From the NCBI RefSeq assembly GCF_005885605.1, contig NZ_SZVP01000013.1, positions 1 to 64,000 of the forward strand: a DNA stretch of 64,000 bases, written 5' to 3'. Below, one piece after another: positions 44,996 through 55,381 of the stretch. The stretch is from Colwellia ponticola. GTDB taxonomy: Bacteria > Pseudomonadota > Gammaproteobacteria > Enterobacterales > Alteromonadaceae. The stretch's first letter is position 1; the number at the start of each line of letters is the position of its first letter. The notes under the pieces are model-generated. The model was not told where the DNA came from. It saw nothing but the letters and a program-made list of their open reading frames with translations, and made no database searches. The position numbers and the translations under genes are program-made.

Positions 44996-47311
44996 ATGAA
45001 AATTTCTCTGGCTAATCGTGTTGAAATAGGCTTATTTCGCCATAAATTTCTGGTGTTAATGTTGTTTGTTATCACCAGCGCTTTCTTTTTGTTTCAAGCA
45101 ACTCAAATTAGACTTGATGCATCATTTACTAAAAATATACCATTAAATCATAGTTATATGAAAACCTATCTAAAGCATAGGGCAAACTTTGGTGGTGCTA
45201 ATAACATTCTTATTTCGGTTTGTGATGCTAATGGAGATATTTTTAATCCAGAATTTTTTAACGCGTTAAAAGGCGTACACGACAAGCTTTTCTTTATTCC
45301 AGGGGTTGATAGAATTCAAGTTAAATCGTTATTTTCTCCGAGTACGCGATTTGTTGAAGTGGTTGAAGACGGTTTTGCCGGTGGTCCGGTTATTCCTGCC
45401 GATTTTCAACCAACAGCCAAAGGCCTTGGCGTTGTTAAAGGTAATATAGAAAAAGCTGGCATTGTTGGAAGTATTGTTTCTGACGATTATAGCTGTGCCA
45501 TGGTAAAAGCGGCTTTATTAGATATAAACCCTGATACGGGTGAAAAATTAGATACCCTTGAAATAGCAGCACAACTAGAAAACGATATTCGTCAAGAGTT
45601 TGAACGTGACAACATCAGTGTCCATATCATTGGTTTTGCTAAAATGGTCGGTGATGTTGCACAAGGCGCTAAAGGCGTGGTGTTGTTCTTTGCATTGGCT
45701 ATCGCTATTACGGCGGTCATGGTTTATATCTTTAGTCACTCAATCCGTTTAACTATTCTCCCTATCTTTTGTTCATTAGTTGCCGTGGTTTGGCAAATGG
45801 GCATGCTGTCAAGCCTAGGTTTTGGCCTTGATCCTATGTCTATTTTGATTCCCTTTTTAGTGTTTGCTATTGGCGTCAGTCATGGCGTACAAATGATTAA
45901 CTCGGTAGTTAAAAAAGTGGCGACAGGGCTAACACCTGCCTCAGCGGCACAAGCGAGTTTTCGCGCCTTATTAATTCCTGGTGGCGTGGCACTAGTGTCT
46001 GACACGGTTGGCTTTTTAACACTACTGTCTATTGATATTGGTATTATTAAAGAGTTAGCTATCACGGCATCTATTGGTGTGGCGATGATTATTCTAACCA
46101 ACCTTATTTTACTGCCTATTTTATTGTCATTTACCAAAATAAAAGTCAGTGCAAAAGTGGGGCAGTTAAGTGAACAAAGTGCGGTTTGGACCGTGATGGC
46201 AAGTTTTGCCAGTAAAGGTCCTGCCAAAGTTATACTCTTTTTTACCGTTATTTTATTTGTAGTGGGTTTTTATAAAGGTCAGGCGTTAAAAATAGGTGAG
46301 TTACATGCCGGCGCACCTGCTTTACATGAATCATCACGTTATAACCAAGATACCTTCTTAATTACCGACAGATATGCCATCAGTGTTGATTATATGTCAG
46401 TCATTATAGAAACAACGCCTAATGCGTGTACCTATTACGACACCATGGCCACGATAGATCGCTTTCAGTGGGAAATGGAAAATATACCAGGCGTGCAATC
46501 AGCGGTAAGTTTATCGTCTATCTCTAAACTGGTAAATGCTGGCTACAACGAGGGTAACCCTAAATGGCGAGTGATCCCGCGTAATCAACAAACCTTAGTG
46601 CAATCTATTGCGCGTGTGCCATCTTCTAGTGGTCTGCTTAATAATGACTGTAGTGTTATGCCGGTTATTCTATTCTTAGAAGATCATAAAGCTAATACCA
46701 TTGATACCGTTGTTGATGCGGTTAAAACTAAAGCGCAAGACTTGGGTAGTGAGCAGGTACAATTTAAGTTGGCATCAGGTCCTGTTGGGGTGATGGCTGC
46801 AACCAATGAAGCGGTAGCAGCAGCGCAGTTACCTATGATGCTTTATGTTTATGGCGCGGTGATTGCACTATGTTTAGTAAGCTTTAGAAGTATTAGAGCA
46901 ACCTTAGTTGTCGTGGTACCTTTGTATGTAGTATCAACCCTTGCCCAGTGGTTAATGACGGCACTGGATATTGGTTTAACAGTATCAACCTTACCTGTTA
47001 TAGCATTAGGTGTTGGTATTGGTGTTGATTACGGTATTTATATCTTATCAACCATGAGCACTAAACTCAAAGAGGGGATGGATGTTCATGATGCTTACCT
47101 TGCGGCCTTAAAAGAACGAGGTAGTGCGGTGCTAATTACTGGCTTAACGTTAGCGATTGGTGTATCGACTTGGTTTTTCTCAGACTTAAAATTCCAAGTC
47201 GATATGGGTATTTTATTGACCTTTATGTTCCTGGTTAATATGTTGGCGGCCATTATTATTTTACCTGCGCTATCCGCTTTTTTATGGCCAAGTAAAAGCA
47301 ATAAGAGATAG
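44996..47311 (+). CDS. MMPL/RND superfamily transporter
   Basis: A 771-residue inner-membrane transporter with twelve expected helices in two MMPL/SSD-like halves. Helix 1 is near 17-35. Large periplasmic loops lie at about 40-215 and 420-600. The membrane motifs are GLDPMSILIPFLVFAIGVSHGVQ-type (GVSHGVQMINS) in the first half and ALGVGIGVDYGIYILS in the second. These contain the Asp/His residues expected in proton relay. Family members move lipids, hopanoids or other hydrophobic compounds across the envelope. Last gene of the DUF1302 module, with a strong terminator downstream. Substrate unknown. Confidence 0.92.
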   Translation: MKISLANRVEIGLFRHKFLVLMLFVITSAFFLFQATQIRLDASFTKNIPLNHSYMKTYLKHRANFGGANNILISVCDANGDIFNPEFFNALKGVHDKLFFIPGVDRIQVKSLFSPSTRFVEVVEDGFAGGPVIPADFQPTAKGLGVVKGNIEKAGIVGSIVSDDYSCAMVKAALLDINPDTGEKLDTLEIAAQLENDIRQEFERDNISVHIIGFAKMVGDVAQGAKGVVLFFALAIAITAVMVYIFSHSIRLTILPIFCSLVAVVWQMGMLSSLGFGLDPMSILIPFLVFAIGVSHGVQMINSVVKKVATGLTPASAAQASFRALLIPGGVALVSDTVGFLTLLSIDIGIIKELAITASIGVAMIILTNLILLPILLSFTKIKVSAKVGQLSEQSAVWTVMASFASKGPAKVILFFTVILFVVGFYKGQALKIGELHAGAPALHESSRYNQDTFLITDRYAISVDYMSVIIETTPNACTYYDTMATIDRFQWEMENIPGVQSAVSLSSISKLVNAGYNEGNPKWRVIPRNQQTLVQSIARVPSSSGLLNNDCSVMPVILFLEDHKANTIDTVVDAVKTKAQDLGSEQVQFKLASGPVGVMAATNEAVAAAQLPMMLYVYGAVIALCLVSFRSIRATLVVVVPLYVVSTLAQWLMTALDIGLTVSTLPVIALGVGIGVDYGIYILSTMSTKLKEGMDVHDAYLAALKERGSAVLITGLTLAIGVSTWFFSDLKFQVDMGILLTFMFLVNMLAAIIILPALSAFLWPSKSNKR

Positions 47312-47356
47312 GGCAATATCGGGTGTTAACTTAGTAAAAAAAAGAACAATCTGAAT

Positions 47357-47406
47357 AAAGCACTTAATTAACAACCTCGTTGTATAATTAAGTGCTTTTT
47401 TTTTGC
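47357..47406 (+). terminator. intrinsic terminator after the MMPL gene
   Basis: A long stem, AAAGCACTTAATTA with TAATTAAGTGCTTT, is extended by ACAAC/GTTGT and followed by a run of nine or more T. Confidence 0.92.
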
Positions 47407-47897
47407 GTAAAGAGAATGAAAAAGACGGTGAAATAAAATAAAAAATATTTACAGCCACTGCATAAATAAACAATAAAAATGCGGTTTATTAACTATCTAT
47501 TTATCATAACTGCATAAAGATAATCTACTGTAAAATAAACCGTTCAATAACTGATATAGTGTTTAAAATTAACTGATTATAAAAAAAAATATCGCTCGCA
47601 AAAGCCTAGCTTTATTCATAAGATTCAATACATAAACTAGTGTAGGCTAGGTTTTTGGTTTATATGTTGGTCACTACTCAAGAAAATAACCCCTTTAGTA
47701 ACAATATATAATGTCGAAAGTTAGCCTCATAATAAAGATAGTTACAGTGTAAATACACTGTCAACCAAGTATTTGATGAGTAATGGCTATATATAATGAT
47801 AAAGGTTACTCTTACTCAATATGTAAAATACAGGCTTTATAAAAAACAAAAAATCAGTTATTTCAAACTTTCTTTTTAAAAGGAAAAGGTAACATCT
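47407..47897. promoter_or_regulatory. long leader and palindrome upstream of gdhB
   Basis: 490 AT-rich bases without a gene. A perfect palindrome, ACAGTGT/ACACTGT (47744-47761, AAAT loop), lies about 140 bp before the ATG and could be a regulator site. A second imperfect pairing links AGCCTAG (near 47604) with CTAGG (near 47649). A ribosome site AAAAGGAAAAGG precedes the start. Confidence 0.45.
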
Positions 47898-50800
47898 ATG
47901 GCATCAGTAAATGGTTCTCCTTCGGTTATACTCAGTAATGTCGCGCATATTATTCAGCAGAAAGTTGACAGTAAAACAGCGCCTTTAGTCGAGCAGTTTG
48001 CTCATATCCTTTATGGCAGTATGTCAACGCTAGATCTTGACCATCGTAATGAAAGCGATATGTATGGTGCGGTACTTAGTTTGTGGAGCTCACTTAATGA
48101 ACATAAAGATGATGCGCCTATCATTCATGTTTTTAATCCTTCAGTAAGTAAAAATGGCTGGAAATCTAGTCATACCATTATTGAAGTGATTATTCAGGAT
48201 ATGCCATTTCTAGTAGACTCTATCCGTATTGCCTTAAACCGTTTAGGTTTATCACCGCATTTAATGTTAAATGCCCCTCTTAAAATTATCCGTGATAAAA
48301 AGCACGAGGTGACTAAACTAGCTCCCATTGTTGATAATAAAATTAAAGCAACGTCAGAAGAAACGGTTTTTTTAATTGAAATAGACCGTCAAGCAACCCA
48401 AGACGAGCTAGACGTGATTAAAAGCACTCTATTATCTGTAGTTGAAGATATTCATTTAACCGTCAGTGATTGGCAGCCTATGTTAGCGTGTTTAAATGCA
48501 GTCATTGAAGATGTGAAACAAACCAGCTACCCCGGCAGTAAAAAAGAAAAAGAAGATACCTTACGCTTTTTAAGCTGGGTTGCTGCTAATAACTTCACCT
48601 TAATGGGATATCGCTCATATAATCTCAATGCGGTAAAAGGTGATATTTCACTTGATGCGGACATTGAATCTAGTCTTGGTTTAATGAAAAATTCACAAGG
48701 CTCAGCGCCACTTTTAGTCTCAAGCTTAAGTGAGTCAGGTCGTAAAATAGCCTTGGGTAAAAATCATCTGGTGTTAACCAAAACTAATTCACACTCTCGA
48801 GTACATCGCCCAGCGCAATTAGATTATATTGGTATTAAACGTTTTGATGAGCAAGGTAATGTCATTGGTGAAGCACGTTTTATTGGCCTGTTTGGCTCGG
48901 CTTTTTATACCAGTAGCGTTTTAGACTTACCTTTTATAAACGTTAAAGTAAAAGCAGTTTGTGACGCTTCTCTTTTTGCCAAGGGTACCCATAATTATAA
49001 AACGCTGATTAATATTTTAGAAACGTATCCCAGAGATGAAGTTTTACAGTCGACTGTTGAAGAGCTATTGCATAGCGTAACAGGCATCTTACAAATGCAA
49101 GAACGTGACTATACTGGTTTATTTGTGCGTCGTGATGCTTTTGATCGTTTCTATTCTTGTATGGTTTATGTACCAAGAGAGCGCTACAACACACAATTAC
49201 GCATAGAAACGCAAAAGTTATTACAAACAGTATTTAAGAGTAATGAAGAGGTTGATTTTACTACCTTTTTCTCGGAATCGGTTCATGCAAGAACTCATTA
49301 CATTGTGCAAGTAAATTCAACAAAAGTAGACTTTAACGTGAAAGAAATTGAAAAAAATCTAAATGAAGCGGCACGTAATTGGGACGATAAATTAGTGAGC
49401 GCTTTAGGGGTGCATTACGGTGAAGCAGAAGCAAAAGCATTAAGTCGTAAATATGTTAAATTTCCGCAAGCTTATAAAGATGAGGTGTTACCAGGCTCAG
49501 CCATTGTTGATATAGAAAAGCTTGAAAATATTAGCGCAGATAACAGTTTAGAGATGCTTTTTTATCAACCACTGGAAGAAAAGTCAGATAGTCGCTTTGT
49601 AAAATTAAAGTTATTTCACAAAGGTGATCCCATTCACTTAAGTGATGTACTGCCTATGCTTGAAAACTTTGGTTTACGTGTTATTGGCGAAAGACCTTAT
49701 GAAATTAAAACGACAGAAGAGGAGACTAGTTGGATACTCGATTTTTCAATGTATCTAACGGGTGAAGGTAAGTTTGATATTTATAAAGTTAACACCCTGT
49801 TTCAAGACGCGTTTGCAAAAGTTTGGCATGGCAATCTAGAAGACGATGGCTTTAACCGCTTAATTTTAGGTGCCGGTATTGAAGGACGTGCGGTGTCAGT
49901 ATTACGTGCCTTTGCTAAATATGAACGTCAAATTGCTGGTCGCTTTAGTCAAAGCTATATTGAAAATACTTTCTCGCGCTACCCAGAAATTGCTGAATCA
50001 CTGATCAACTTATTTACGTTACGCTTTGATCCAAAGAGTAAATCAAGTGCAACAGCAAAAGAAAAAGCCACGACTAAGTTATTAGCAGATATTGAAAGTT
50101 CACTTGATAACGTGGCTAACTTAGATGATGACCGTATCATTCGCCGTTTTGTTGAAATGATTAATGCCACTATTCGTACTAACTACTTTCAGGCAGACCC
50201 TGTTACGGGTGATAAACCCTATATTTCATTTAAAATATTGCCAGAATTAATTAGTGAAATGCCACAACCAGTGCCTAAATTTGAGATTTTTGTTTATTCG
50301 CCGCAAATTGAAGGGGTACATTTACGTGGCGGTAAAGTGGCTCGTGGTGGCTTACGTTGGTCTGACAGAAGTGAAGATTTTCGCACTGAAGTGCTTGGCT
50401 TAGTGAAAGCCCAGCAAGTAAAAAATAGTGTGATTGTCCCTGTTGGCGCTAAAGGTGGTTTTGTGTGTAAACAACTACCTGAAGGCTCTCGCCAAGAAAT
50501 ATTTGAAGCAGGAAAAGCGTGTTACCGCACCTTTATTCGCGCGTTATTAGATATCACCGACAATATTGTGGCCGGTGAGATAGTGCCGCCTAAAGACGTA
50601 GTACGTTTAGATGAAGATGATGCTTATTTAGTTGTTGCTGCCGACAAAGGGACGGCAACATTCTCTGATGTTGCTAATGCTATTTCTGATGAATATAACT
50701 TTTGGTTAGGTGATGCTTTCGCCTCAGGCGGTAGTGTTGGTTATGATCATAAAGCGATGGGGATTACCGCAAAAGGCGCATGGGAGTCGGTTAAACGTCA

Positions 50801-52802
50801 TTTCAGAGAAATGGATATTGATTGTCAAACGACCGATTTTACCTGTGTTGCTATTGGTGATATGGCTGGTGATGTATTTGGTAATGGTATGTTGTTATCA
50901 AAGCATACTCGGTTACAAGCAGCCTTTAACCATATGCATATTTTTATAGATCCAAATCCTGAAGCAGCAAGCTCTCATACAGAGCGCAAACGTTTATTTA
51001 ATTTACCAGGTTGCTCATGGGACGATTACAATAAAGCCCTTATCTCTGACGGCGGAGGGGTATTTAGTCGTCATGATAAAGCCATTAAATTAACGCCAGA
51101 AATTAAAAAAATGATTGGTACCCAAAAGCAAAGCATGGCACCTAGCGATTTAATACAAGCACTATTATCAATGAAAGTTGATTTACTGTGGAATGGTGGT
51201 ATTGGTACCTATGTTAAAGGCAGCAAAGAAACTGATCTTGAAGTCGGTGATAGAGCGAACGATACGTTACGTATTAATGGCGTTGATTTACAAGCTAAGG
51301 TTGTCGGCGAAGGGGGTAACTTAGGTTTTACCCAATTAGGGCGTATTGAATATGCGACTAATCGCGGCCGTATTAATACCGACGCCGTCGATAACGCCGG
51401 TGGTGTTGACTGCTCAGATAACGAAGTGAATATTAAAATATTACTCAACACCTTAGTGAAAAATGGTGATTTAACGGTTAAGCAACGTAATAAACTGCTT
51501 TATGATATGACCAAGGAAGTCGGTGATATTGTTATTGAAGATTGTTACCGCCAAACTCACTCGTTATCTATTACGGCAATGCGTGGCGTTAATCAATTAA
51601 AAGAGCAAGTGCGCTTTATTCAAGAATTAGAGCGTTCAGGTAAATTAAACCGAAGTTTAGAGTTTATCCCTGATGATGAAGAAATCGCTGAGAGGTTATC
51701 ACAAGGTCGAGGATTAACTCGTCCAGAGTTAGCTGTACTGCTTGCTTATAGTAAAATGGTACTAAAAGATGATTTAGTCCATGCTGAAATTACCGATAAC
51801 CCATACCATAACCGTTTACTTTTTGAGGCGTTCCCTGCACAGTTACGTGAAAAATATCAAACAGAAATGCAGCAGCATCCGCTACGTGCCGAAATTATTG
51901 CGACTAAACTTGCCAATAAAATTGGTAACGACATGGGCTTTAATTTTGTTAACCGTATGCAAGAAGAAACAGGCGCTAGTGTTGCTGAAATAGCTAACTG
52001 TTATACCATTGCTAGCGCGGTGTTTGAGCTAGGGACTTTTTGGAATGAAATCGTCGCGTTAGATAATCAAATCTCAACCGCTATTCAAACAGAAATGTTA
52101 TTCCAGTATCGCAGAACAGTGCGTCGAGTAACTCGTTGGTTCTTACGTCACCGTAATAAATCACTGCCTTTAGCTGAGTCTATTGCGTTGTATCAACCTA
52201 CCTTTACTATTTTGTCAGAAAAATTAGCAGACTTTGTTGTTAGTGATGAAATTAATGCGTTAACACGCATTGCCAGTGATCTAATCGACGCGAATGTGCC
52301 TACTGCTATTGCGACACGAGTTGCCCAATTAAGTACGTTATTTTCAACGATGGATATTGCTGAAATCGCACATGAAAATAGTTGTACTGTTGAGCAAGCG
52401 GCTAGTTTGTACTTTAAACTAGGTGCTCGTCTTGAGTTACATTGGTTCCTTGACCAAATTACTCGTCAACCCGTAGCTAATCATTGGCAAGCGCTGGCGC
52501 GTGCCTCATTTAGAGAAGAGCTTGATTGGCAACAACGTTCACTAACATCGGTGGTGTTACGTTGTCAATGTGATGCTCAATTTACAGAATTAGATCAGTT
52601 GATTAGTGAGTGGATTAACACTAATGAGCAACCACTTGAGCGCTGGAAACACATTTTAGCTGATTTTAAAATCGGGCAAACCCATGACTTTGCTAAGTTC
52701 TCAGTTGCCTTACGTGAGTTAATGTTATTGAGCCTAAATTGCCAATCTGTTACACCTAAGAAAAGCAAAAAAAAGGGTAATAATAACGCAACAGTAAGTT
52801 AA
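47898..52802 (+). CDS. gdhB: NAD-specific glutamate dehydrogenase, 180-kDa type
   Basis: A 1634-residue enzyme of the large GDH class that oxidises glutamate to 2-oxoglutarate and ammonia with NAD, mainly in catabolism. N-terminal ACT-like regulatory segments occupy about 1-700. The catalytic core is near 800-1200 with VHLRGGKVARGGLRWSDRSE, VIVPVGAKGGFVCKQL (catalytic Lys), GDMAGDVFGNGML and GEGGNLGFTQLGRIEYA. The C-terminal helical region completes the normal length. It is followed by a terminator and then pyrD. It fits an amino-acid-consuming heterotroph, together with the peptidases in the window. Confidence 0.96.
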   Translation: MASVNGSPSVILSNVAHIIQQKVDSKTAPLVEQFAHILYGSMSTLDLDHRNESDMYGAVLSLWSSLNEHKDDAPIIHVFNPSVSKNGWKSSHTIIEVIIQDMPFLVDSIRIALNRLGLSPHLMLNAPLKIIRDKKHEVTKLAPIVDNKIKATSEETVFLIEIDRQATQDELDVIKSTLLSVVEDIHLTVSDWQPMLACLNAVIEDVKQTSYPGSKKEKEDTLRFLSWVAANNFTLMGYRSYNLNAVKGDISLDADIESSLGLMKNSQGSAPLLVSSLSESGRKIALGKNHLVLTKTNSHSRVHRPAQLDYIGIKRFDEQGNVIGEARFIGLFGSAFYTSSVLDLPFINVKVKAVCDASLFAKGTHNYKTLINILETYPRDEVLQSTVEELLHSVTGILQMQERDYTGLFVRRDAFDRFYSCMVYVPRERYNTQLRIETQKLLQTVFKSNEEVDFTTFFSESVHARTHYIVQVNSTKVDFNVKEIEKNLNEAARNWDDKLVSALGVHYGEAEAKALSRKYVKFPQAYKDEVLPGSAIVDIEKLENISADNSLEMLFYQPLEEKSDSRFVKLKLFHKGDPIHLSDVLPMLENFGLRVIGERPYEIKTTEEETSWILDFSMYLTGEGKFDIYKVNTLFQDAFAKVWHGNLEDDGFNRLILGAGIEGRAVSVLRAFAKYERQIAGRFSQSYIENTFSRYPEIAESLINLFTLRFDPKSKSSATAKEKATTKLLADIESSLDNVANLDDDRIIRRFVEMINATIRTNYFQADPVTGDKPYISFKILPELISEMPQPVPKFEIFVYSPQIEGVHLRGGKVARGGLRWSDRSEDFRTEVLGLVKAQQVKNSVIVPVGAKGGFVCKQLPEGSRQEIFEAGKACYRTFIRALLDITDNIVAGEIVPPKDVVRLDEDDAYLVVAADKGTATFSDVANAISDEYNFWLGDAFASGGSVGYDHKAMGITAKGAWESVKRHFREMDIDCQTTDFTCVAIGDMAGDVFGNGMLLSKHTRLQAAFNHMHIFIDPNPEAASSHTERKRLFNLPGCSWDDYNKALISDGGGVFSRHDKAIKLTPEIKKMIGTQKQSMAPSDLIQALLSMKVDLLWNGGIGTYVKGSKETDLEVGDRANDTLRINGVDLQAKVVGEGGNLGFTQLGRIEYATNRGRINTDAVDNAGGVDCSDNEVNIKILLNTLVKNGDLTVKQRNKLLYDMTKEVGDIVIEDCYRQTHSLSITAMRGVNQLKEQVRFIQELERSGKLNRSLEFIPDDEEIAERLSQGRGLTRPELAVLLAYSKMVLKDDLVHAEITDNPYHNRLLFEAFPAQLREKYQTEMQQHPLRAEIIATKLANKIGNDMGFNFVNRMQEETGASVAEIANCYTIASAVFELGTFWNEIVALDNQISTAIQTEMLFQYRRTVRRVTRWFLRHRNKSLPLAESIALYQPTFTILSEKLADFVVSDEINALTRIASDLIDANVPTAIATRVAQLSTLFSTMDIAEIAHENSCTVEQAASLYFKLGARLELHWFLDQITRQPVANHWQALARASFREELDWQQRSLTSVVLRCQCDAQFTELDQLISEWINTNEQPLERWKHILADFKIGQTHDFAKFSVALRELMLLSLNCQSVTPKKSKKKGNNNATVS

Positions 52803-52850
52803 TTTAAGCCAAACAGAGCAAGTTTATTGTAATGCTCGGTTTAACTGATA

Positions 52851-52877
52851 AAATCCTCGCCTAGCGGGGATTTTTTA
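52851..52877 (+). terminator. intrinsic terminator after gdhB
   Basis: AAATCCTCG (52851-52859) pairs with CGGGGATTT (52865-52873) with one G-U, then T residues. Confidence 0.85.
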
Positions 52878-52903
52878 TTTCAATTATTTGCAATCGAGGC
52901 ATT

Positions 52904-53914
52904 ATGTTTTATCCAGCCATTCGTAAAGTACTTTTTCAGTTTGACGCTGAAACCATCCATGAATTAACGATTAAAGGCTTAAAAAGCACAGGGAAGTCGC
53001 CATTTAATAGACTTTACAAGCAACAAGTACAAAATAAGCCAGTTACCGTTATGGGGATTAATTTTCCAAATCCGGTTGGCTTGGCTGCAGGTCTTGATAA
53101 AAATGGTGAGTGTATTAATGCTTTTTCAGCCATGGGTTTTGGTTTTGTTGAAGTGGGCACGGTAACGCCACGTCCACAACCGGGTAATGACAAACCACGT
53201 ATCTTTAGATTACCAACGGCTAATGCGGTTATTAATCGTATGGGCTTTAATAACAAAGGAGTGGACTACTTAGTATCACAAGTACACGCGGCTAATTTTA
53301 ACGGTGTGCTAGGTATTAATATTGGTAAAAACAAAGATACACCTGAAGAAAATGCCAAAGATGATTATTTGCATTGTATGCGTAAAGTCTATGATTTGGC
53401 TTCTTACATTACCGTGAATATCTCTTCACCAAACACTCCCGGTTTACGTTCATTGCAATATGGTGATGCACTAAATGAATTATTATCAGCGTTAAAAGCC
53501 GAGCAGGGCATTTTAACGGAAAAGTACGGTAAGTATGTCCCCCTTGCTGTTAAAATTGCCCCAGACTTAAGCAGCGATGAAGTGAAGTCAATTGCCAAAT
53601 CGTTAATTGATAATGGTATTGATGGCGTTATTGCCACGAATACCACCTTGTCACGAGAAGGTGTTGAAGGGTTAGAATTTGGTGATGAACAAGGCGGTTT
53701 AAGTGGACAGCCGGTTAAAGATAAAAGCACGCAAGTGATTAAGTTATTAAGTGAAGCACTTGATAATAAATTACCCATTATCGGCGTAGGTGGCATTGCA
53801 TCAAGTGACGATGCTAATGAGAAATTGCAAGCAGGTGCTAGTTTAATACAAGTGTATACCGGCTTTATTTACCAAGGACCGCCTCTAGTTAAAAACATAG
53901 TTAATGGTTTATAG
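52904..53914 (+). CDS. pyrD: dihydroorotate dehydrogenase (quinone), class 2
   Basis: Oxidises dihydroorotate to orotate in pyrimidine synthesis, passing electrons to the quinone pool at the inner membrane. The 336-residue protein has a class 2 N-terminal helix ([20 protein letters not shown]) and FMN-site motifs [14 protein letters not shown] and [16 protein letters not shown]. The catalytic Ser lies in [14 protein letters not shown], and [17 protein letters not shown] and [12 protein letters not shown] follow. GAGG precedes the ATG. Confidence 0.96.
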   Translation: MFYPAIRKVLFQFDAETIHELTIKGLKSTGKSPFNRLYKQQVQNKPVTVMGINFPNPVGLAAGLDKNGECINAFSAMGFGFVEVGTVTPRPQPGNDKPRIFRLPTANAVINRMGFNNKGVDYLVSQVHAANFNGVLGINIGKNKDTPEENAKDDYLHCMRKVYDLASYITVNISSPNTPGLRSLQYGDALNELLSALKAEQGILTEKYGKYVPLAVKIAPDLSSDEVKSIAKSLIDNGIDGVIATNTTLSREGVEGLEFGDEQGGLSGQPVKDKSTQVIKLLSEALDNKLPIIGVGGIASSDDANEKLQAGASLIQVYTGFIYQGPPLVKNIVNGL

Positions 53915-54137
53915 GCTTTGTGATATTTTATCATGGCTCAGTGTTTAGCTGTCAAGGCTACTAATGGACATTACAACTTTTTAAGTCTTGGTATTAGAAC
54001 TACTTGAAGTTGTCACACATTGCGTTAAGATAGACGGTTAATACCAATAAAAAACATATAATTAATTCATATATATTAGTAAGTATTATTAGTGAGTAAT
54101 GTTATTACGTAATACTACTATTTAAGGGAGTATACCG

Positions 54138-54617
54138 ATGAGTGTTCTGAAAAAAAGTATTGTAGCGGTAACAGTAGCAGCAAGTTTATTAACAGCAACT
54201 ATTAGCATGGCGCAGCCAGCAAGCTCTGAAAAACATGCCATTAAAGCGACTGAATTACGTCAGTCAGTCTTTAAACTATTAGGCAGTAATATGGGTCCTT
54301 TAGGTGCAATGGCTAAGGGTAAAATACCGCTTAATGCTGAAGTAGTTGAACAAAATGCTATTCGCATCAATCAACTATCATTAATGATTGCAGACTATAC
54401 ACGCGTTGATACCTCAAAATTTGACGTGAAAACCTCAGCTTTAAATAAAATTTGGCAAGATCAAGAACATTTCGGTCAAAGTATTGATAAATTAACTAAA
54501 GCATCAGCAGCATTAATTGTTGCAGCCAAATCTAATGATGAAGGCACTCTTAAACAAGCCATTGGCGCGGTAGGTAAAACGTGTGGCGGTTGCCATGATG
54601 ATTATAAAGAAGAATAA
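54138..54617 (+). CDS. cytochrome c' (class II c-type cytochrome)
   Basis: A 159-residue periplasmic heme protein. The signal peptide covers about 1-25 (TISMAQ). The single heme site is near the C-terminus, C149-G-G-C152-H153, typical of cytochrome c' four-helix bundles. These bind or detoxify nitric oxide or act in electron transfer. AAGGGAG gives an excellent ribosome site. Terminated just downstream. A cytochrome b561-type gene lies 2.8 kb away on the other strand; such pairs are often adjacent elsewhere. Confidence 0.92.
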   Translation: MSVLKKSIVAVTVAASLLTATISMAQPASSEKHAIKATELRQSVFKLLGSNMGPLGAMAKGKIPLNAEVVEQNAIRINQLSLMIADYTRVDTSKFDVKTSALNKIWQDQEHFGQSIDKLTKASAALIVAAKSNDEGTLKQAIGAVGKTCGGCHDDYKEE

Positions 54618-54645
54618 CCCTAGCACCTGCTAAGATTATTACCCT

Positions 54646-54678
54646 AAAGCCCTCACATACGTCGAGGGCTTTTTTATA
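54646..54678 (+). terminator. intrinsic terminator after cytochrome c'
   Basis: AAAGCCCTC (54646-54654) pairs with GAGGGCTTT (54664-54672), then T residues. Confidence 0.9.
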
Positions 54679-54804
54679 TTCTACTTTTAAAATTCTATTG
54701 TTATACGTCCATTATTACCTAGAATTTAGTTTATATATGTATTAGACTAAGTCGCTTGTATTATAAAATAAGTATTATTTAACATAACTTTATAGGGATT
54801 TATT

Positions 54805-55299
54805 ATGAAAAAACTATTAATCGTATCAACATTGTTAGCCTCTACTTCACTAGTGTCTACAGCCGCTTTAGCAGATGCACCAGGTAGCCAATCATGTGGT
54901 TGGGGTAACATGCTTTTTGCTGGTCAATCAGGCACTCCTAGCCATGTACTTGCTGCAACAACAAATGCTTCTACAGGTAATAACACTTTTGGTATGTCAT
55001 TTGGTACTAATGGTTGTTCGACCACGGGTACGTTGACTTATGGCGGCAAAGAAATGATCGACTTAAGCATGATTATGGACGAGTTTAGTGAAGATGTTGC
55101 CCGCGGCGACGGTGAAGCTATTACTGCTCTTGCTGTTTCTTTAGGTGTTAAAGAAGCGGATCGTGCATTATTTAAAGCGACGCTACACAACAACTTTAAT
55201 ACATTATTTCCTTCAGAAAACGCTACAACAGAGCATGTAGTAAGCTCAATGTTTTCTTTAATGAAAAATGATGCAGCGTTAGTTAAATACACCGTTTAA
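54805..55299 (+). CDS. DUF3015 family exported protein
   Basis: A 164-residue periplasmic protein of unknown function. The signal peptide ends at about 24 (AALA, then DAPGSQSCGWGNMLFAG). Conserved Gly/Cys blocks are SCGWGN, TFGMSFGTNGCS and a mid-region EDVARGDGEAITALAVSLGV. The two cysteines of the mature N-terminus may form a disulfide. AGGGAT precedes the start and a terminator follows, so it is monocistronic. The next gene, DUF4105, has an unknown role too. Confidence 0.88.
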   Translation: MKKLLIVSTLLASTSLVSTAALADAPGSQSCGWGNMLFAGQSGTPSHVLAATTNASTGNNTFGMSFGTNGCSTTGTLTYGGKEMIDLSMIMDEFSEDVARGDGEAITALAVSLGVKEADRALFKATLHNNFNTLFPSENATTEHVVSSMFSLMKNDAALVKYTV

Positions 55300-55320
55300 T
55301 ACTCAGTATTTACCCATGAA

Positions 55321-55350
55321 AAAAGGCTACGGTAAGTAGCCTTTTTTATT
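55321..55350 (+). terminator. intrinsic terminator after DUF3015
   Basis: AAAAGGCTAC (55321-55330) pairs with GTAGCCTTTT (55336-55345), followed by T residues. Confidence 0.92.
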
Positions 55351-55381
55351 CGCTAGATTTAATGTCAATTCATGCACAAAC

